Below the pieces are notes generated by a model. The model ran no database searches. It had not been told where the DNA came from and saw nothing but the letters and a program-made list of their open reading frames with translations. This document shows, in pieces, positions 9,594 to 18,744 of a stretch of DNA of 64,000 bases (positions are counted from its first letter, which is position 1; each line of letters begins with the position of its first letter). A program made the translations under genes and the position numbers. This DNA is from Candidatus Peregrinibacteria bacterium. GTDB lineage: Bacteria > Patescibacteriota > Gracilibacteria > UBA1369. The stretch is taken from the NCBI GenBank assembly GCA_020851415.1, contig JADZCU010000050.1, positions 1-64,000 on the forward strand, given 5' to 3'.

Positions 9594-10547
9594 ATGAAAA
9601 CTCTTCAAAATTATTTTGATGCAAAAAATGTTTCGCCGGATTTGCAGAAGCTGATTTTTTCACTTTTATGGGCAGGCGCGAATTTTTATGAACTGACACT
9701 TTTTCATTACGATTTTCAGAATTTTTATGCCGACACTACCAATAAAAGCGGGGACAGGCAGTTGAAAATTGATGTTGCTGCTAACGATGTTTTTGTTGGA
9801 CTGCTGAAGGAAAACGACGTTTCACTTATTGCGTCCGAAGAACTGGCTGAACCAATGAAAGGAAAATCTGGAGGGAAATATGCGGTAGCTTTTGATCCAC
9901 TTGATGGGTCTTCAATTGTCGATGCGGATATGTCGGTTGGGTCGATTGTTGGAGTTTATGAAGGCGACTCCGTGATCGGTCGAAAGGGGAGCGAGCAGGT
10001 GGCTGCTTTGGCTTTTGTTTATGGTCCGCAATTTACGTTTTTTATTACTGTGGGACAGGGGACTCTTGCGGGCGTGTATCGTCCTGAAAACTATCCGGAT
10101 GATATTGCTGAAGAGAAACGACATGATCAGTTTTATGTTTCCAATGAAAATGTTACGTTGACTGAAGACGGTAAATATTTTGCGCCGGGAAATTTGCGCG
10201 CCGCCGCAAGTGAAAGCTGGTATATGAAAACCCTTCAGGAATGGATTAAAGCTGGTTCTACGCTACGTTATAGCGGCGGTATGGTTCCAGACATCGGACA
10301 TATTTTTATTAAAGGTGGAGGCATTTTTTTGTATCCGGGGACAGCGCAAAAACCGGATGGAAAATTACGACTTTTGTATGAGTGCGCGCCGTTTGCGTTT
10401 TTAGTTGAACAGGCAGGTGGAAAAGCTATCACTCAGAAAGGTGATCGAATTCTGGATATTACTGTGGAATTTCCCCATCAAACCACATCAATTTTTTTAG
10501 GGTCAAAAAATGATGTGGAAAAAATTATTGGTAAAATAAAATCCTGA
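9594..10547 (+). CDS. fbp: Fructose-1,6-bisphosphatase, class I
   Basis: 317 residues, close to the usual class I length. It removes the C1 phosphate of fructose-1,6-bisphosphate, the committed step of gluconeogenesis. The metal and phosphate motif FDPLDGSSIVDADMSVGSIV lies near residue 102, GGIFLYPGT near 242 and LRLLYECAPFAFLVEQAGG near 258, all at the spacing of the family. It begins 6 bases after the aldolase stop and is surely co-transcribed with it. The gene ends in TGA; reading TGA as glycine would extend it with unrelated sequence, so the standard code is used. The 78 bases to the next, convergent gene hold only an 8-bp GC-rich palindrome near 10575-10590. Confidence 0.92.
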   Translation: MKTLQNYFDAKNVSPDLQKLIFSLLWAGANFYELTLFHYDFQNFYADTTNKSGDRQLKIDVAANDVFVGLLKENDVSLIASEELAEPMKGKSGGKYAVAFDPLDGSSIVDADMSVGSIVGVYEGDSVIGRKGSEQVAALAFVYGPQFTFFITVGQGTLAGVYRPENYPDDIAEEKRHDQFYVSNENVTLTEDGKYFAPGNLRAAASESWYMKTLQEWIKAGSTLRYSGGMVPDIGHIFIKGGGIFLYPGTAQKPDGKLRLLYECAPFAFLVEQAGGKAITQKGDRILDITVEFPHQTTSIFLGSKNDVEKIIGKIKS

Positions 10548-10625
10548 AATTGAAAAAATTTTAACAAGGTGCGTTGCTTGTGCCGGCACGAGAAAGATCT
10601 TCTTTTGTTGAAAGCGTTTTACTGA

Positions 10626-12137
10626 TTACTGAGTTTTTTCACTCAAAAACATGGCACTGATTTGTGCGGCCGGAACGGCCTGTTTTTTCTTCAAGTAATC
10701 CATTTCTTTGCTGTCTAAATATTTGGCAACGTACTCGTTCCAGTTGAGCTTTTTGTCTTTGGCTATTTTGAGGATTTTTTTTGTTTCATCGCTGTCTGAA
10801 AGCAAAATTGCCAGTGTGTCTGTGTTTGCTCCCAGTCCGACCAGAACTTTTTTGAGTTCTTCGGCGGATTTCTTTTCTTCATCGTTGAGTCCCATAAATT
10901 CAATGTATTTATTTACCCCGGTTTTTGCCGCCAAAACTCCGACTCCTCCAGCGACCATTTTGGAGAAGTATTTACTGAAAAATTCCAAAATTTTATCAAT
11001 AAACGGTATTCCGGTTTTGAAATCCAGCGGATTTTCTGATTCGCCTTCGGGTTTTGCCGGTTCGGCGGAATCTGTTTTTGCTTGTGCCTCTGCCGCTTGT
11101 TGAGCCTGCTGTTTTTCGGCTAAATTTATTTTTTCCCATGTGCCGTTTTCTTTGAGCGTTACCGCTTCGCCCTGGGCCAGGGGATTTTTTTTCATTTCGG
11201 CCAAAAGATGGGCGTAGACTTTTTGCTTTAATGCTTCGTCCAGATTGGCTGGCAGTTTTTTGTCGAGGGCGGCCTTGATGGTTACTCCTGCCGATACTTC
11301 GAACTGATCAGGTTTTTCCAGCTGTTCCGCACTGGTGAGGAGAATGGCTGGTTCGGCACTGAGGGTGAGTTTTCCTTCGCTGAACATTTTTCCAATGTCC
11401 AAAGTTGGCTTACCTTTCTCGGCGTTGACGGTTTCTCCTGAAAGTTTTTGAATTTCTGCACCCAGATTTAGGTACTCTTCGAAGTGTTTCAGCTGGGCAT
11501 CGAAGACGCTTTTTTGTTGCAGGAGGGTTAGTTTCAAATTTTCTTTATTCAAAATGCCGTTTTGCATGAAGTTAAATCCGGTGAATTCACTGAAAGCGCC
11601 AATCATGTCTATGGCTTTGGTGTAGGGATATTTTTTGCTTTTGAAAAGTTTGTCCATGCCCTGAAAAAGTCCCAGCATTTTTTCTTTCATGGGGCCGCTG
11701 AAATAACTTTCTGTGGTAATAGGATTTGTACCGTTTTTTGAGAAATAATCGTATACCAGCTCTTTTGCGGCGGCTTTCATGACGCTTACGTTTGTTTCGT
11801 CACCGAGCCCATACTGTTTCATCATGTCTTCATACTCCTTGAACTTTTCGTCTACTTTGCTGTTGATGGCCGGTTTTGCCATGCTTTCCATGCCGTTATC
11901 GGCTTTTTTGCCGACCCAACCTTCCTGAATACGAAGAGATGCGGCGTTTTTTTTGATTAAATCACGGCGCTCTTGTTTGTTCTTGCGATCTGTTTCCATT
12001 TTTTCTTTCATTGAACCTACCTCGGCACGAGCTTCCGCTTTGGGATTTTGGTCGGGCTTTTTTTGGGGCTCGACGGGCTTAGGACCTTCGGGGAGAGTAT
12101 TTGGTTTTGCTTCTGCTTGTTTTTCTTCTCCTGCCAT
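10626..12137 (-). CDS. Unknown protein, Lys/Ala/Pro-rich N-terminus
   Basis: 503 residues that I do not recognise. Residues 1-45 are rich in Lys, Pro, Glu and Ala and probably disordered; 46-230 look mostly helical; about 250-340 is a mixed alpha/beta stretch with a repeated 'TLSAEPAILLTSAEQ'-style segment; 345-375 is a Gln/Ala/Pro-rich linker; about 380-503 is a helical C-terminal region with a short hydrophobic patch (MVAGGVGVLAAKTGV near residue 395), too weak for a clear membrane segment. No signal peptide. The gene is monocistronic with its own promoter and is convergent with fbp. Long lineage-specific proteins of this kind are common in CPR genomes; function unknown. Confidence 0.75.
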   Translation of the reverse strand: MAGEEKQAEAKPNTLPEGPKPVEPQKKPDQNPKAEARAEVGSMKEKMETDRKNKQERRDLIKKNAASLRIQEGWVGKKADNGMESMAKPAINSKVDEKFKEYEDMMKQYGLGDETNVSVMKAAAKELVYDYFSKNGTNPITTESYFSGPMKEKMLGLFQGMDKLFKSKKYPYTKAIDMIGAFSEFTGFNFMQNGILNKENLKLTLLQQKSVFDAQLKHFEEYLNLGAEIQKLSGETVNAEKGKPTLDIGKMFSEGKLTLSAEPAILLTSAEQLEKPDQFEVSAGVTIKAALDKKLPANLDEALKQKVYAHLLAEMKKNPLAQGEAVTLKENGTWEKINLAEKQQAQQAAEAQAKTDSAEPAKPEGESENPLDFKTGIPFIDKILEFFSKYFSKMVAGGVGVLAAKTGVNKYIEFMGLNDEEKKSAEELKKVLVGLGANTDTLAILLSDSDETKKILKIAKDKKLNWNEYVAKYLDSKEMDYLKKKQAVPAAQISAMFLSEKTQ

Positions 12138-12169
12138 TGGTTTGTGAAGATTTTGTAATAAATCATGCT

Positions 12170-12198
12170 ATTATATCACAGTTTGGTCTTTTTTTAAA
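12170..12198 (-). promoter_or_regulatory. Promoter of the 503-residue unknown gene
   Basis: On the minus strand TTTAAA (12198-12193), a 17-base spacer and a consensus -10 TATAAT (12175-12170) precede the ATG at 12137. Predicted leader is about 26 bases. Confidence 0.5.
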
Positions 12199-12273
12199 GC
12201 TTACAAGCCTCAAACGACTTCCATTTCCTGGTGCTTTGGGACTATCTTTGGTGTAATCTTTGGCACTCAAATG

Positions 12274-12301
12274 CGTTATATATCTTAATGTGGATATAAC
12301 G
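12274..12301. repeat. 8-bp inverted repeat upstream of the sigma-factor gene
   Basis: CGTTATAT (12274-12281) is repeated inverted as ATATAACG (12294-12301) around a 12-base centre, 53 bases before the sigma-factor ATG. It could be an operator or an autoregulated promoter element. I could not identify a convincing housekeeping -35/-10 pair here. Confidence 0.4.
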
Positions 12302-12353
12302 TCTTTCTGCAGACGATAGTGAGTGAAGTAGCAAATATTGATTTTACCTTTTT

Positions 12354-12917
12354 ATGGTCAAGCAAAAGCCAAGTAAGGAGGCTATTGAGGAGCTGGTGTT
12401 AAAGGCTCAGGAGGGCGATACTGAAGCTTTTGCCCAGGTTTATGATGCTTTTGTTGATCCGATTTACCGCTATATTTCTTTTAAAGTGAAGAGAGACGAC
12501 GCTTTGGATCTGACTGAAACGGTTTTTTTGAAAGTTTGGGAGAATATCCGGAATTATCAGCATGGTCAGAACTTTTTTTCGTCCTGGATTTTCCGTATTG
12601 CCCATAACGTGGTTGTGGATCATTACCGCTTATCCAAGGACTTTTTGGAGCTTCAGGACAATATTCCCGATGAGAAAAAAGATGTCAGTCCGGTATATCA
12701 GACGGAGAAGCGAATGGGACATGAAATGCTTAGAAAAGCTATTGGGAAGCTGAAAAAGAGTTATCAGCAGATTATTGTACTGAAGTATTTGAACGAATTG
12801 GAAAATGAGGAAATTGCCCAGATACTCAAGAAAAGTGAGGGTTCTCTGCGTATTTTGAAGTTCAGAGCCTTGAAAGCTTTGAAGCAGGTGCTGGAAGAGA
12901 TGAATATTCGCTATTAG
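12354..12917 (+). CDS. ECF-type RNA polymerase sigma factor
   Basis: 187 residues, the usual ECF length. Region 2 spans about residues 25-90 (FAQVYDAFVDPIYRYISF through WIFRIAHNVVVDHYR) and includes the core-binding and -10 melting helices. Region 4 spans about 120-180 with the helix-turn-helix ELENEEIAQILKKSEGSLRI. No region 1 or 3. It directs transcription of a specific regulon in response to a partner protein. The FecR-domain membrane gene starts 54 bases downstream, the classical position of an anti-sigma partner, so the sigma factor is probably held at the membrane until a signal arrives. No Shine-Dalgarno site precedes the ATG. Confidence 0.88.
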   Translation: MVKQKPSKEAIEELVLKAQEGDTEAFAQVYDAFVDPIYRYISFKVKRDDALDLTETVFLKVWENIRNYQHGQNFFSSWIFRIAHNVVVDHYRLSKDFLELQDNIPDEKKDVSPVYQTEKRMGHEMLRKAIGKLKKSYQQIIVLKYLNELENEEIAQILKKSEGSLRILKFRALKALKQVLEEMNIRY

Positions 12918-12971
12918 ATGCGTAACAAAGTTGGTTTAAGTCCGTAATAAATGATGCTGTAGATATTTCTT

Positions 12972-15071
12972 ATGGTTTGGTGGATAAGCAAAAATCAGGA
13001 AAAAGAGGTAGAAACACTGTTAGTGGCGCTGCGCCGAGTGGAGAAACCTGTTTTGCAAAACGAGCAGAAAGACGCCATGCGTCAGTCTCTTCTGATGGCC
13101 ATAAAAAACGGTGCGGACATGGATAAGGCTCCGGCTTCTTTGCAGTCGGTTGATGTTCAGGTTGGAAAAGTTTTTCAGTCCGTGAAGTTGCCAATGCATC
13201 TTGCTGCGGCAATGAAGGAAAGAGTTATGGAGGCTATTGAACGAAGAAGTTTGCCTTTGGCTTTTCACCAAAAGCATTTTCGTTTTCTGCTTACCTCTTT
13301 TTTGTTGGCCGCGTTTGTTTCGACCTCAGTTATTTTGCCGTTTCAGGTTCCTGTTTCACAAGCGCACGCTTTTATTGAAGATGTAAACGGGGAAGTATAT
13401 ATAAAGCGTGAAGGTCGCCTTATTAAGGCTCAGCCTACGTTCTTTTTGAAAGAAGGCGATCAATTGATTACTCACTCTGCAAGTTTTGCATCGGTAAGAT
13501 TTTTTGATGAATCTTTGGGGAGACTTGGTGAAAACACCCAAATGTTGATTCAGAAATTAACCGATCGGAACGATACTTCGGAGCAAAGTGTTGAGTTGTA
13601 TGTTGATCAGGGAAGAATTTGGGCTAAAGTGAGTGATTATTCCAGCGACACACATTTTTCGGTAAAGACTCAAAGTGCTGAAGCTCATGTTGCCAAGAAG
13701 GCCTCTTTTGACATGGTGGTTGAAGATACCGGCACATCAATTCAGGTTTTTGATAATGTGGTTGATGTCGTGAGCGGTAAGGAGGGTGTAAATAAAAACA
13801 CTATAGTTGCCGGATATGAAGCAAAGCTTCAGCCGAATCAAGAAGAGAAAGTGTTGGTTGCTCAGTTGCCGTCTATCAGTGCCAGCACCATCCAGGATGC
13901 CTGGGTGACAGAAAATCTGGGTATGGATAAAAAAGATTACTTTGATCGCAGTAAAGAGGCTGAGAAAATGTTTAACAATAACTATGAAGAGGTTCAATCG
14001 ATTGATTCAACTCAGCAGGATTTGATGGCTTCGGTTGTTCTTGCGGATCCTGAAGTGGAAAAACAAAAACAGGCTTTCTTGGATGCATATGGGAATTTAC
14101 TGAAGGCGGAGGGGCATTTGGTTCGAAATAATCATCAAGATGGAGCCAAATATTTGCGTACTTTCCGTCACGATGCATCTGTTATTATTGAATCTTTGCC
14201 TGAACTGGAAAAGAAAGATGCGTTGAGCGCGTCTGTTTTGCGTGATTTAATTACTCAAAGTATTGATCAACAAAAACAGGATCTGGCGATATTCTTGCCG
14301 GGAGATAAGCTTTATATTGCCAAAAAAGTTGTGTCACATATGGAAATACTTTTATCTGATGCCAATACTTTTGATAGAGCAAGAATTCAATTGGCACAGG
14401 CTGAAAGTAAATTACTTGAAGTGCAGGAGCTTTTGAAACAAAAGAAAGAGAGCCTGGCTTTTGCCGGTTTGCGTGATTACAGAGATTTAACTTCACAAAT
14501 TGTTATTCGTTTCCCTGCTGATCAGTACACACAGATTCGTAATGATTTTGTTGATATTTTGAATCAGCAAATTGAACAGGTGAAAGTTTTGGCGGCGATT
14601 GAAAAAGCTTCTTATGGTGCTTATAGTGATGGTTTTGTGGGTGAAGTTGCGGAGGTTCGTGATAATACTTTGAAAAGTTTGATCTCTTCTATAGGACCGC
14701 TTGGTGATGTTATTCCTGAAGAAGATTTGAAGAGCCTAAAGGATGTTTTTGACAGATATTTGGCGGATAGTTCAACTACTGAAGATTTTGTTTCTTCAGC
14801 GTTACAAAAAGCTTTGTCTGATGAATCCAGATTGAACTTTATTGACCCGAATACTGAAGCTGTTCCTGGTGAGGTAGGTCTGGTTATTATTGAATCTTTG
14901 GAATCGACATTGGATGTTCAGGTTGCTCCTGCGGAGCAGGCGGAAGCTGCGTTGAGTGAGACTCCTGCAGTGGTACCGCCAATAACGCAGCAGACAGTTT
15001 TGTCTGATACGCTTGATAGTCTGGAGAAATCCGATCATGCCGATTTAAACTCCCTTGGTGGCCGCCAGTAA
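12972..15071 (+). CDS. FecR-domain membrane protein, probable anti-sigma partner
   Basis: 699 residues. Residues 1-100 are cytoplasmic and helical, placed like an anti-sigma domain; about 107-130 is one membrane segment (FLLTSFLLAAFVSTSVILPF); about 133-255 is a FecR-like beta domain outside the cell (AFIEDVNGEVYIKREGRL, VELYVDQGRIWAKV, FSVKTQSAEAHV); about 330-640 is a long helical region, and the C-terminus is acidic and low-complexity. It most likely senses an envelope cue and controls the ECF sigma factor encoded just upstream. I see no zinc-type HxxxCxxC anti-sigma motif, so the mode of binding is unclear. Its last 27 bases overlap the end of the convergent mraY gene. Confidence 0.8.
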   Translation: MVWWISKNQEKEVETLLVALRRVEKPVLQNEQKDAMRQSLLMAIKNGADMDKAPASLQSVDVQVGKVFQSVKLPMHLAAAMKERVMEAIERRSLPLAFHQKHFRFLLTSFLLAAFVSTSVILPFQVPVSQAHAFIEDVNGEVYIKREGRLIKAQPTFFLKEGDQLITHSASFASVRFFDESLGRLGENTQMLIQKLTDRNDTSEQSVELYVDQGRIWAKVSDYSSDTHFSVKTQSAEAHVAKKASFDMVVEDTGTSIQVFDNVVDVVSGKEGVNKNTIVAGYEAKLQPNQEEKVLVAQLPSISASTIQDAWVTENLGMDKKDYFDRSKEAEKMFNNNYEEVQSIDSTQQDLMASVVLADPEVEKQKQAFLDAYGNLLKAEGHLVRNNHQDGAKYLRTFRHDASVIIESLPELEKKDALSASVLRDLITQSIDQQKQDLAIFLPGDKLYIAKKVVSHMEILLSDANTFDRARIQLAQAESKLLEVQELLKQKKESLAFAGLRDYRDLTSQIVIRFPADQYTQIRNDFVDILNQQIEQVKVLAAIEKASYGAYSDGFVGEVAEVRDNTLKSLISSIGPLGDVIPEEDLKSLKDVFDRYLADSSTTEDFVSSALQKALSDESRLNFIDPNTEAVPGEVGLVIIESLESTLDVQVAPAEQAEAALSETPAVVPPITQQTVLSDTLDSLEKSDHADLNSLGGRQ

Positions 15072-16106
15072 TCCGAGAATAATCCCCAGGCTGCCGACGA
15101 ATCCACCAATGATCCAGAAACGCATAACGATGTTTGGTTCGGACCAGCCTTTCTTTTCGAAGTGATGGTGCAAGGGCGCGATGAGGAACACTTTGCGGCC
15201 AAGGAATTTTTTGGAGAATACCTGAATGATGACGGAAAGGGTTTCTATAACGAACATGAAGCCGATGAGGGGAAGTACAGCTACTGAGTCCGTCATCATG
15301 GCTATTACTCCAAGCGTGGCCCCCAGGGATATGGCTCCGGTGTCTCCCATGATGAAGTGTGCCGGGAAAATGTTGTACCAGACGAATCCGAGTAATGCGC
15401 CGACGAATACTGCGCAGAGGGCGGCTAGGATGAAGAGACCTTTGGCGAAGGCTAAAATGCTGAATGCACCGAAAGCGATAATTAAAAGACCGCCAGCGAG
15501 CCCGTCCAGGCCGTCTGTGATGTTTACGGCGTTTGAGGTTGCCGTGATAACGAAAATGAAAAGCGGTATGTAAAGCCAACCGATAGCTACGTCGCCCATT
15601 AATGGGATATGGATTTGATTGTATTCGAGTTTGTAGTGGAACCACCACGCGCCGATTGAGGCGAAGACGGTGAGCCAGAAAAACTTTGGTTTGATGTTGA
15701 GACCTTTGCCTTTGCCCAAACCTTTTATATTGAAGTAGTCATCTACGGCTCCCAGCATGGCTGTTGCTATGAGAGTTGCCAACGGTAACCAGGTTTCATT
15801 TCGGCTTATGAGGGAGTTGTCGGTGAATCCCAGCAGGGTTGAAAGTCCGGAGAGCAATACTACTACTAAAACGGTTCCCCAGATGAGAATACCTCCCATT
15901 GTGGGAATGCCTTTCTTTTTTCCGTGGAGTGATTGAAAAATGGTTGCCTGTTCGCCGGTGGATGCTGTTTCGCGCAGCTGTTTATAACACTTGAACTTGT
16001 AGAGCATCTTGATGAAAAGAGGCCCGATGAGCAGTGTTATGACGAACCCGGTAATTTCTGAACCGAAGATGAGAAAGAGATGACGAGCGTTTTGTATAAA
16101 ATCCAT
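15045..16106 (-). CDS. mraY: Phospho-N-acetylmuramoyl-pentapeptide transferase MraY
   Basis: 353 residues from the ATG at 16106; a longer frame back to 16211 exists but would add 35 non-hydrophobic residues and overlap the upstream gene, so I chose the internal start MDFIQNARHLFLIF. MraY moves phospho-MurNAc-pentapeptide to undecaprenyl phosphate, making lipid I at the inner face of the membrane. About ten membrane segments are visible. Family signatures: NITDGLDGLAGG near residue 187 and APLHHHFEKKGWSEP near 310. It is the third gene of an operon with the LCP and carboxypeptidase genes (gap 13 bases) and overlaps the FecR gene tail to tail. Confidence 0.93.
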   Translation of the reverse strand: MDFIQNARHLFLIFGSEITGFVITLLIGPLFIKMLYKFKCYKQLRETASTGEQATIFQSLHGKKKGIPTMGGILIWGTVLVVVLLSGLSTLLGFTDNSLISRNETWLPLATLIATAMLGAVDDYFNIKGLGKGKGLNIKPKFFWLTVFASIGAWWFHYKLEYNQIHIPLMGDVAIGWLYIPLFIFVITATSNAVNITDGLDGLAGGLLIIAFGAFSILAFAKGLFILAALCAVFVGALLGFVWYNIFPAHFIMGDTGAISLGATLGVIAMMTDSVAVLPLIGFMFVIETLSVIIQVFSKKFLGRKVFLIAPLHHHFEKKGWSEPNIVMRFWIIGGFVGSLGIILGLLAATKGV

Positions 16107-16119
16107 AAAAATGCCGCGA

Positions 16120-17133
16120 TTATGTCGAAGATTCGTTCCAGTGGTATGACCTGAAAACCCAGTCGGCCAACACTTTAGTCTCAGTGTAGCGTGCGGGGCT
16201 GTTGAGTACAACGGTTAATATTTGGTGATTGTTGTCGTCTTCAATGATGCTGATCAAACATTCTCCGGCTTCGTCGGTGGTACCGGTTTTGAGTCCCAGA
16301 ACTTTTAGATAGCTGCTCAGGAGTTCATTGGTGTTTTTGAGTTTGTGTGTGAGCGCTCCGCTGGTTGAGCTGATTTCCAGTTCTTTTTTTGCGGCGGCAC
16401 GACGGATGAAACTTTTTCCGTAGGCGTAACGTGCCAGCAAGGTGAGGTCGTAGGCTGTGGAAATATTTTCACGGGGTTTTTCAATTTTTTTGGAATTGAG
16501 GAGTGTAATTGGGTTGATGAGTTCCTGTGTGCCGTCTGCATTGTTTTTAGCAGAAGCGGCTTTTGGTTTTGCTTCTACCGGATCTTCATCTTCACGCAGG
16601 CCGGTTGGGTTTACGAAGAAGGTTGAGACCATGCCCAGTTCCTCTGATTTTTTGTTCATTTTGGCCACGAAAGAGATGATGGTATCGCCGTTGTATTCGG
16701 CAAGTGCCATGGCTGCGTCGTTGGCCGATGGAATGAGAGCCGCGTATAAAAGGTTTTCAATGGTTATTTTTTCGTCCGGCGCCAGCCAGATTTTTGATCC
16801 GTCAATTCGGGTGGCGTTTCTGGTTACTTTTACCACATCGCTTACATTATTTTCTTCCAGAACGATAATCGCCGTCATCAGTTTGGTGAGACTGGCTATG
16901 GGTAAGTTGTTGTGGATATTTTTTTCGTAAAGTATGTAACCGTTTTTTAAATCTACGGCTATGGCTGCTTTGGCATTGATGACCGGAGCTATGTTGGCCG
17001 GGTCTTTTTTTGGGATCTCTGAGTTTTCAATGATTTGATTGGCGTCCCAAGGCATGAGGTGCGGCGTTGTTGCCTGTACGTCGTTTGTCATTAAAATACC
17101 GGCAGAATAGAGACTGAAAAGCGCCGTGATCAT
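16120..17133 (-). CDS. dacA: D-alanyl-D-alanine carboxypeptidase (PBP5-like, S11)
   Basis: 337 residues. It trims the terminal D-Ala from peptidoglycan stem peptides outside the membrane. Active-site motifs are complete: SLTK near residue 80 (nucleophile Ser and Lys), SAN near 133 and KTG near 285. The N-terminus has a short hydrophobic stretch (MITALFSLYSAGIL) that may act as a signal sequence. The C-terminal beta domain of long PBP5 proteins is absent and no amphipathic membrane anchor is evident. It starts 3 bases after the LCP stop and is followed 13 bases later by mraY, forming one wall-synthesis operon. The symbol is by family, not by proven orthology. Confidence 0.88.
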   Translation of the reverse strand: MITALFSLYSAGILMTNDVQATTPHLMPWDANQIIENSEIPKKDPANIAPVINAKAAIAVDLKNGYILYEKNIHNNLPIASLTKLMTAIIVLEENNVSDVVKVTRNATRIDGSKIWLAPDEKITIENLLYAALIPSANDAAMALAEYNGDTIISFVAKMNKKSEELGMVSTFFVNPTGLREDEDPVEAKPKAASAKNNADGTQELINPITLLNSKKIEKPRENISTAYDLTLLARYAYGKSFIRRAAAKKELEISSTSGALTHKLKNTNELLSSYLKVLGLKTGTTDEAGECLISIIEDDNNHQILTVVLNSPARYTETKVLADWVFRSYHWNESST

Positions 17134-17136
17134 GAA

Positions 17137-18672
17137 TTATTGCTGAGTGGATTGTTGAGACGATGTTTTTGGTTTGCTGACCGGAGTTGTTTCCAGGTAT
17201 CTGAGATTGTCATATGGATCTTTGATGCGTTTGGTGAGGTAATCTTTGCCGAGCTCAACCACAACAGCTGAATCTATTCTGCGGTCGTCTTCCAGATATT
17301 CAGCCGGGATTCCTTCAACGACCTGGATGTCCGGCATGAGTGTGGTGATGACTTTTAACACTTCAGGTTTTCTTTCTTCACTGGCGTTTTCATCTTTTGG
17401 ATCAACCGGTATTTCTTTTCCATCTTTATCCAGGGGAAGCGGTTTTGGACGGTAATAGATGGTTGAGATCTCTTTGGTACGGTCAACGGCGTTTCCGTAG
17501 TAGACAACGTTTAAGCAGAAACGGCTGAGGAGATTCATGCCTTCAAGAGCGAGTCCCGGAGTCTTTGTGGCGTTCAGGATTTGGATTTTATTGTTTTCCA
17601 CTTCACGGAGGACGCTCATGTTGTTGAACTCTGTGTTGACGAACATGTGTATGTAGTCGTATCCACCTCCGGCAGGGAGGAGGACTGAAGCACCACCGAA
17701 GAAGTCCCTACTCGGAGTGTAGAGCATTCCACCACATGATGTGGGGTCATCATTCAACACTAAAGGAACTGCGCTTTCTTTTCCAAACTCCTGAGCTATT
17801 TTTGCCAGTTCGACTATTTCACCCAGATTGAGGTTTGTATCTATGCTTCCAGCAACGGAATTGTAGAGAGACTGTATTTTTGTCGGGTCTGTGAGAACGT
17901 TCATGCTGAGCGCTTTTTCTTTGATGGCAAAGAGTAATTGCTGCTGACGTTTGGCACGGTCGAAGTCACTGGTTGTTTTGCGGCTGCGAGCGTATTTGAG
18001 GGCGGTTTCTCCGTCCAGGTGTTGCGGGCCAGCTTTGATTGAAAAGGTTTGATATTGGATAGTTTCACCTTTTGGATAGTACGGGTCATAGATATCGTTT
18101 TCCACCACTACGTCTACGCCACCAAGCGCGTCGACGATTTTCACGAAGCCATCGAAATCTACTTTAATGACATATTGAATGTCCTGACCTGTGAGTTGGC
18201 TTACGGTGTCTTTGAGTACGTCCAACCCCTGTTTGTCGCCGTATTTTTTCTTGGCGAGGTTGTATACTTCGTTAATGCGGGATCGGCCGGTGAGTTTTGT
18301 TTCTACGTATAAATCACGTGGGATGGAAAGCATTGGCACGGTCTTGGTTTTGTAATCTATGTTGACCAGCATGACGGTGTCGGTCAGGTTTCCTCCATCA
18401 TGATTTGCTCCACCAGTTCCTGTTAACAGAATATTTGTTTTGCCGTTTTCTGAGGTTTGGAGGTTTTTTCCGAACGATGAAAAGATGATGGAAGAAAAAT
18501 TCAGACTTTTGATTACTTCAAAAATACCAAAGAGCAAAAGTCCCACCATGGCTATACCGCCGAACACGGCAAAAAGCTGCATCTTCAGATGTGGGGGGAG
18601 TGGTTTACGTTCTCTAGGTGGTTTTGGACTATGTTTGCGAATTTTGCGAGTCTTGAAATCCATAGAATCCAT
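17137..18672 (-). CDS. LytR-CpsA-Psr (LCP) family protein with LytR C-terminal domain
   Basis: 511 residues. LCP enzymes transfer undecaprenyl-linked glycopolymers onto peptidoglycan on the outer membrane face. After a basic cytoplasmic tail there is one membrane segment at about 32-55 (LFAVFGGIAMVGLLLFGIF). The LCP domain spans about 75-265: TNILLTGTGG, DTVMLVNID, SIPRDLYVE, RINEVYNL, GGVDVVVEND and ALKYARSRKTTSDFDRAKRQQ carry the conserved Asp and Arg residues. A LytR_C domain follows at about 345-395 (NKIQILNATKTPGLA). The proline-rich N-terminus resembles other wall ligases. First gene of an operon with dacA and mraY; its promoter overlaps the end of the upstream SLH-CAP gene. Confidence 0.9.
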   Translation of the reverse strand: MDSMDFKTRKIRKHSPKPPRERKPLPPHLKMQLFAVFGGIAMVGLLLFGIFEVIKSLNFSSIIFSSFGKNLQTSENGKTNILLTGTGGANHDGGNLTDTVMLVNIDYKTKTVPMLSIPRDLYVETKLTGRSRINEVYNLAKKKYGDKQGLDVLKDTVSQLTGQDIQYVIKVDFDGFVKIVDALGGVDVVVENDIYDPYYPKGETIQYQTFSIKAGPQHLDGETALKYARSRKTTSDFDRAKRQQQLLFAIKEKALSMNVLTDPTKIQSLYNSVAGSIDTNLNLGEIVELAKIAQEFGKESAVPLVLNDDPTSCGGMLYTPSRDFFGGASVLLPAGGGYDYIHMFVNTEFNNMSVLREVENNKIQILNATKTPGLALEGMNLLSRFCLNVVYYGNAVDRTKEISTIYYRPKPLPLDKDGKEIPVDPKDENASEERKPEVLKVITTLMPDIQVVEGIPAEYLEDDRRIDSAVVVELGKDYLTKRIKDPYDNLRYLETTPVSKPKTSSQQSTQQ

Positions 18673-18716
18673 AATGTGTCACTTTAAACGGGCAAACTCA
18701 AAAAATTTGCTTTTCT

Positions 18717-18744
18717 ATTCTAGTGTTTTTTTGATCTTTATCAA
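18717..18744 (-). promoter_or_regulatory. Promoter of the LCP-dacA-mraY operon
   Basis: Minus strand: -35 TTGATA (18744-18739), a 16-base spacer and -10 TAGAAT (18722-18717). The leader would be about 38 bases. The -35 overlaps the stop codon of the preceding SLH-CAP gene, so the operon has its own start despite tight packing. Confidence 0.55.

Noticed and set aside
10566..10600. GC-rich palindrome between fbp and the unknown gene as terminator
   Set aside because: The stem is short and no T run follows on either strand.
10545..10625. Possible UGA recoding (Gly) as in Gracilibacteria
   Set aside because: Well-known proteins such as FBPase end at TGA at their normal length and TGA is absent inside other conserved genes, so UGA is a stop.
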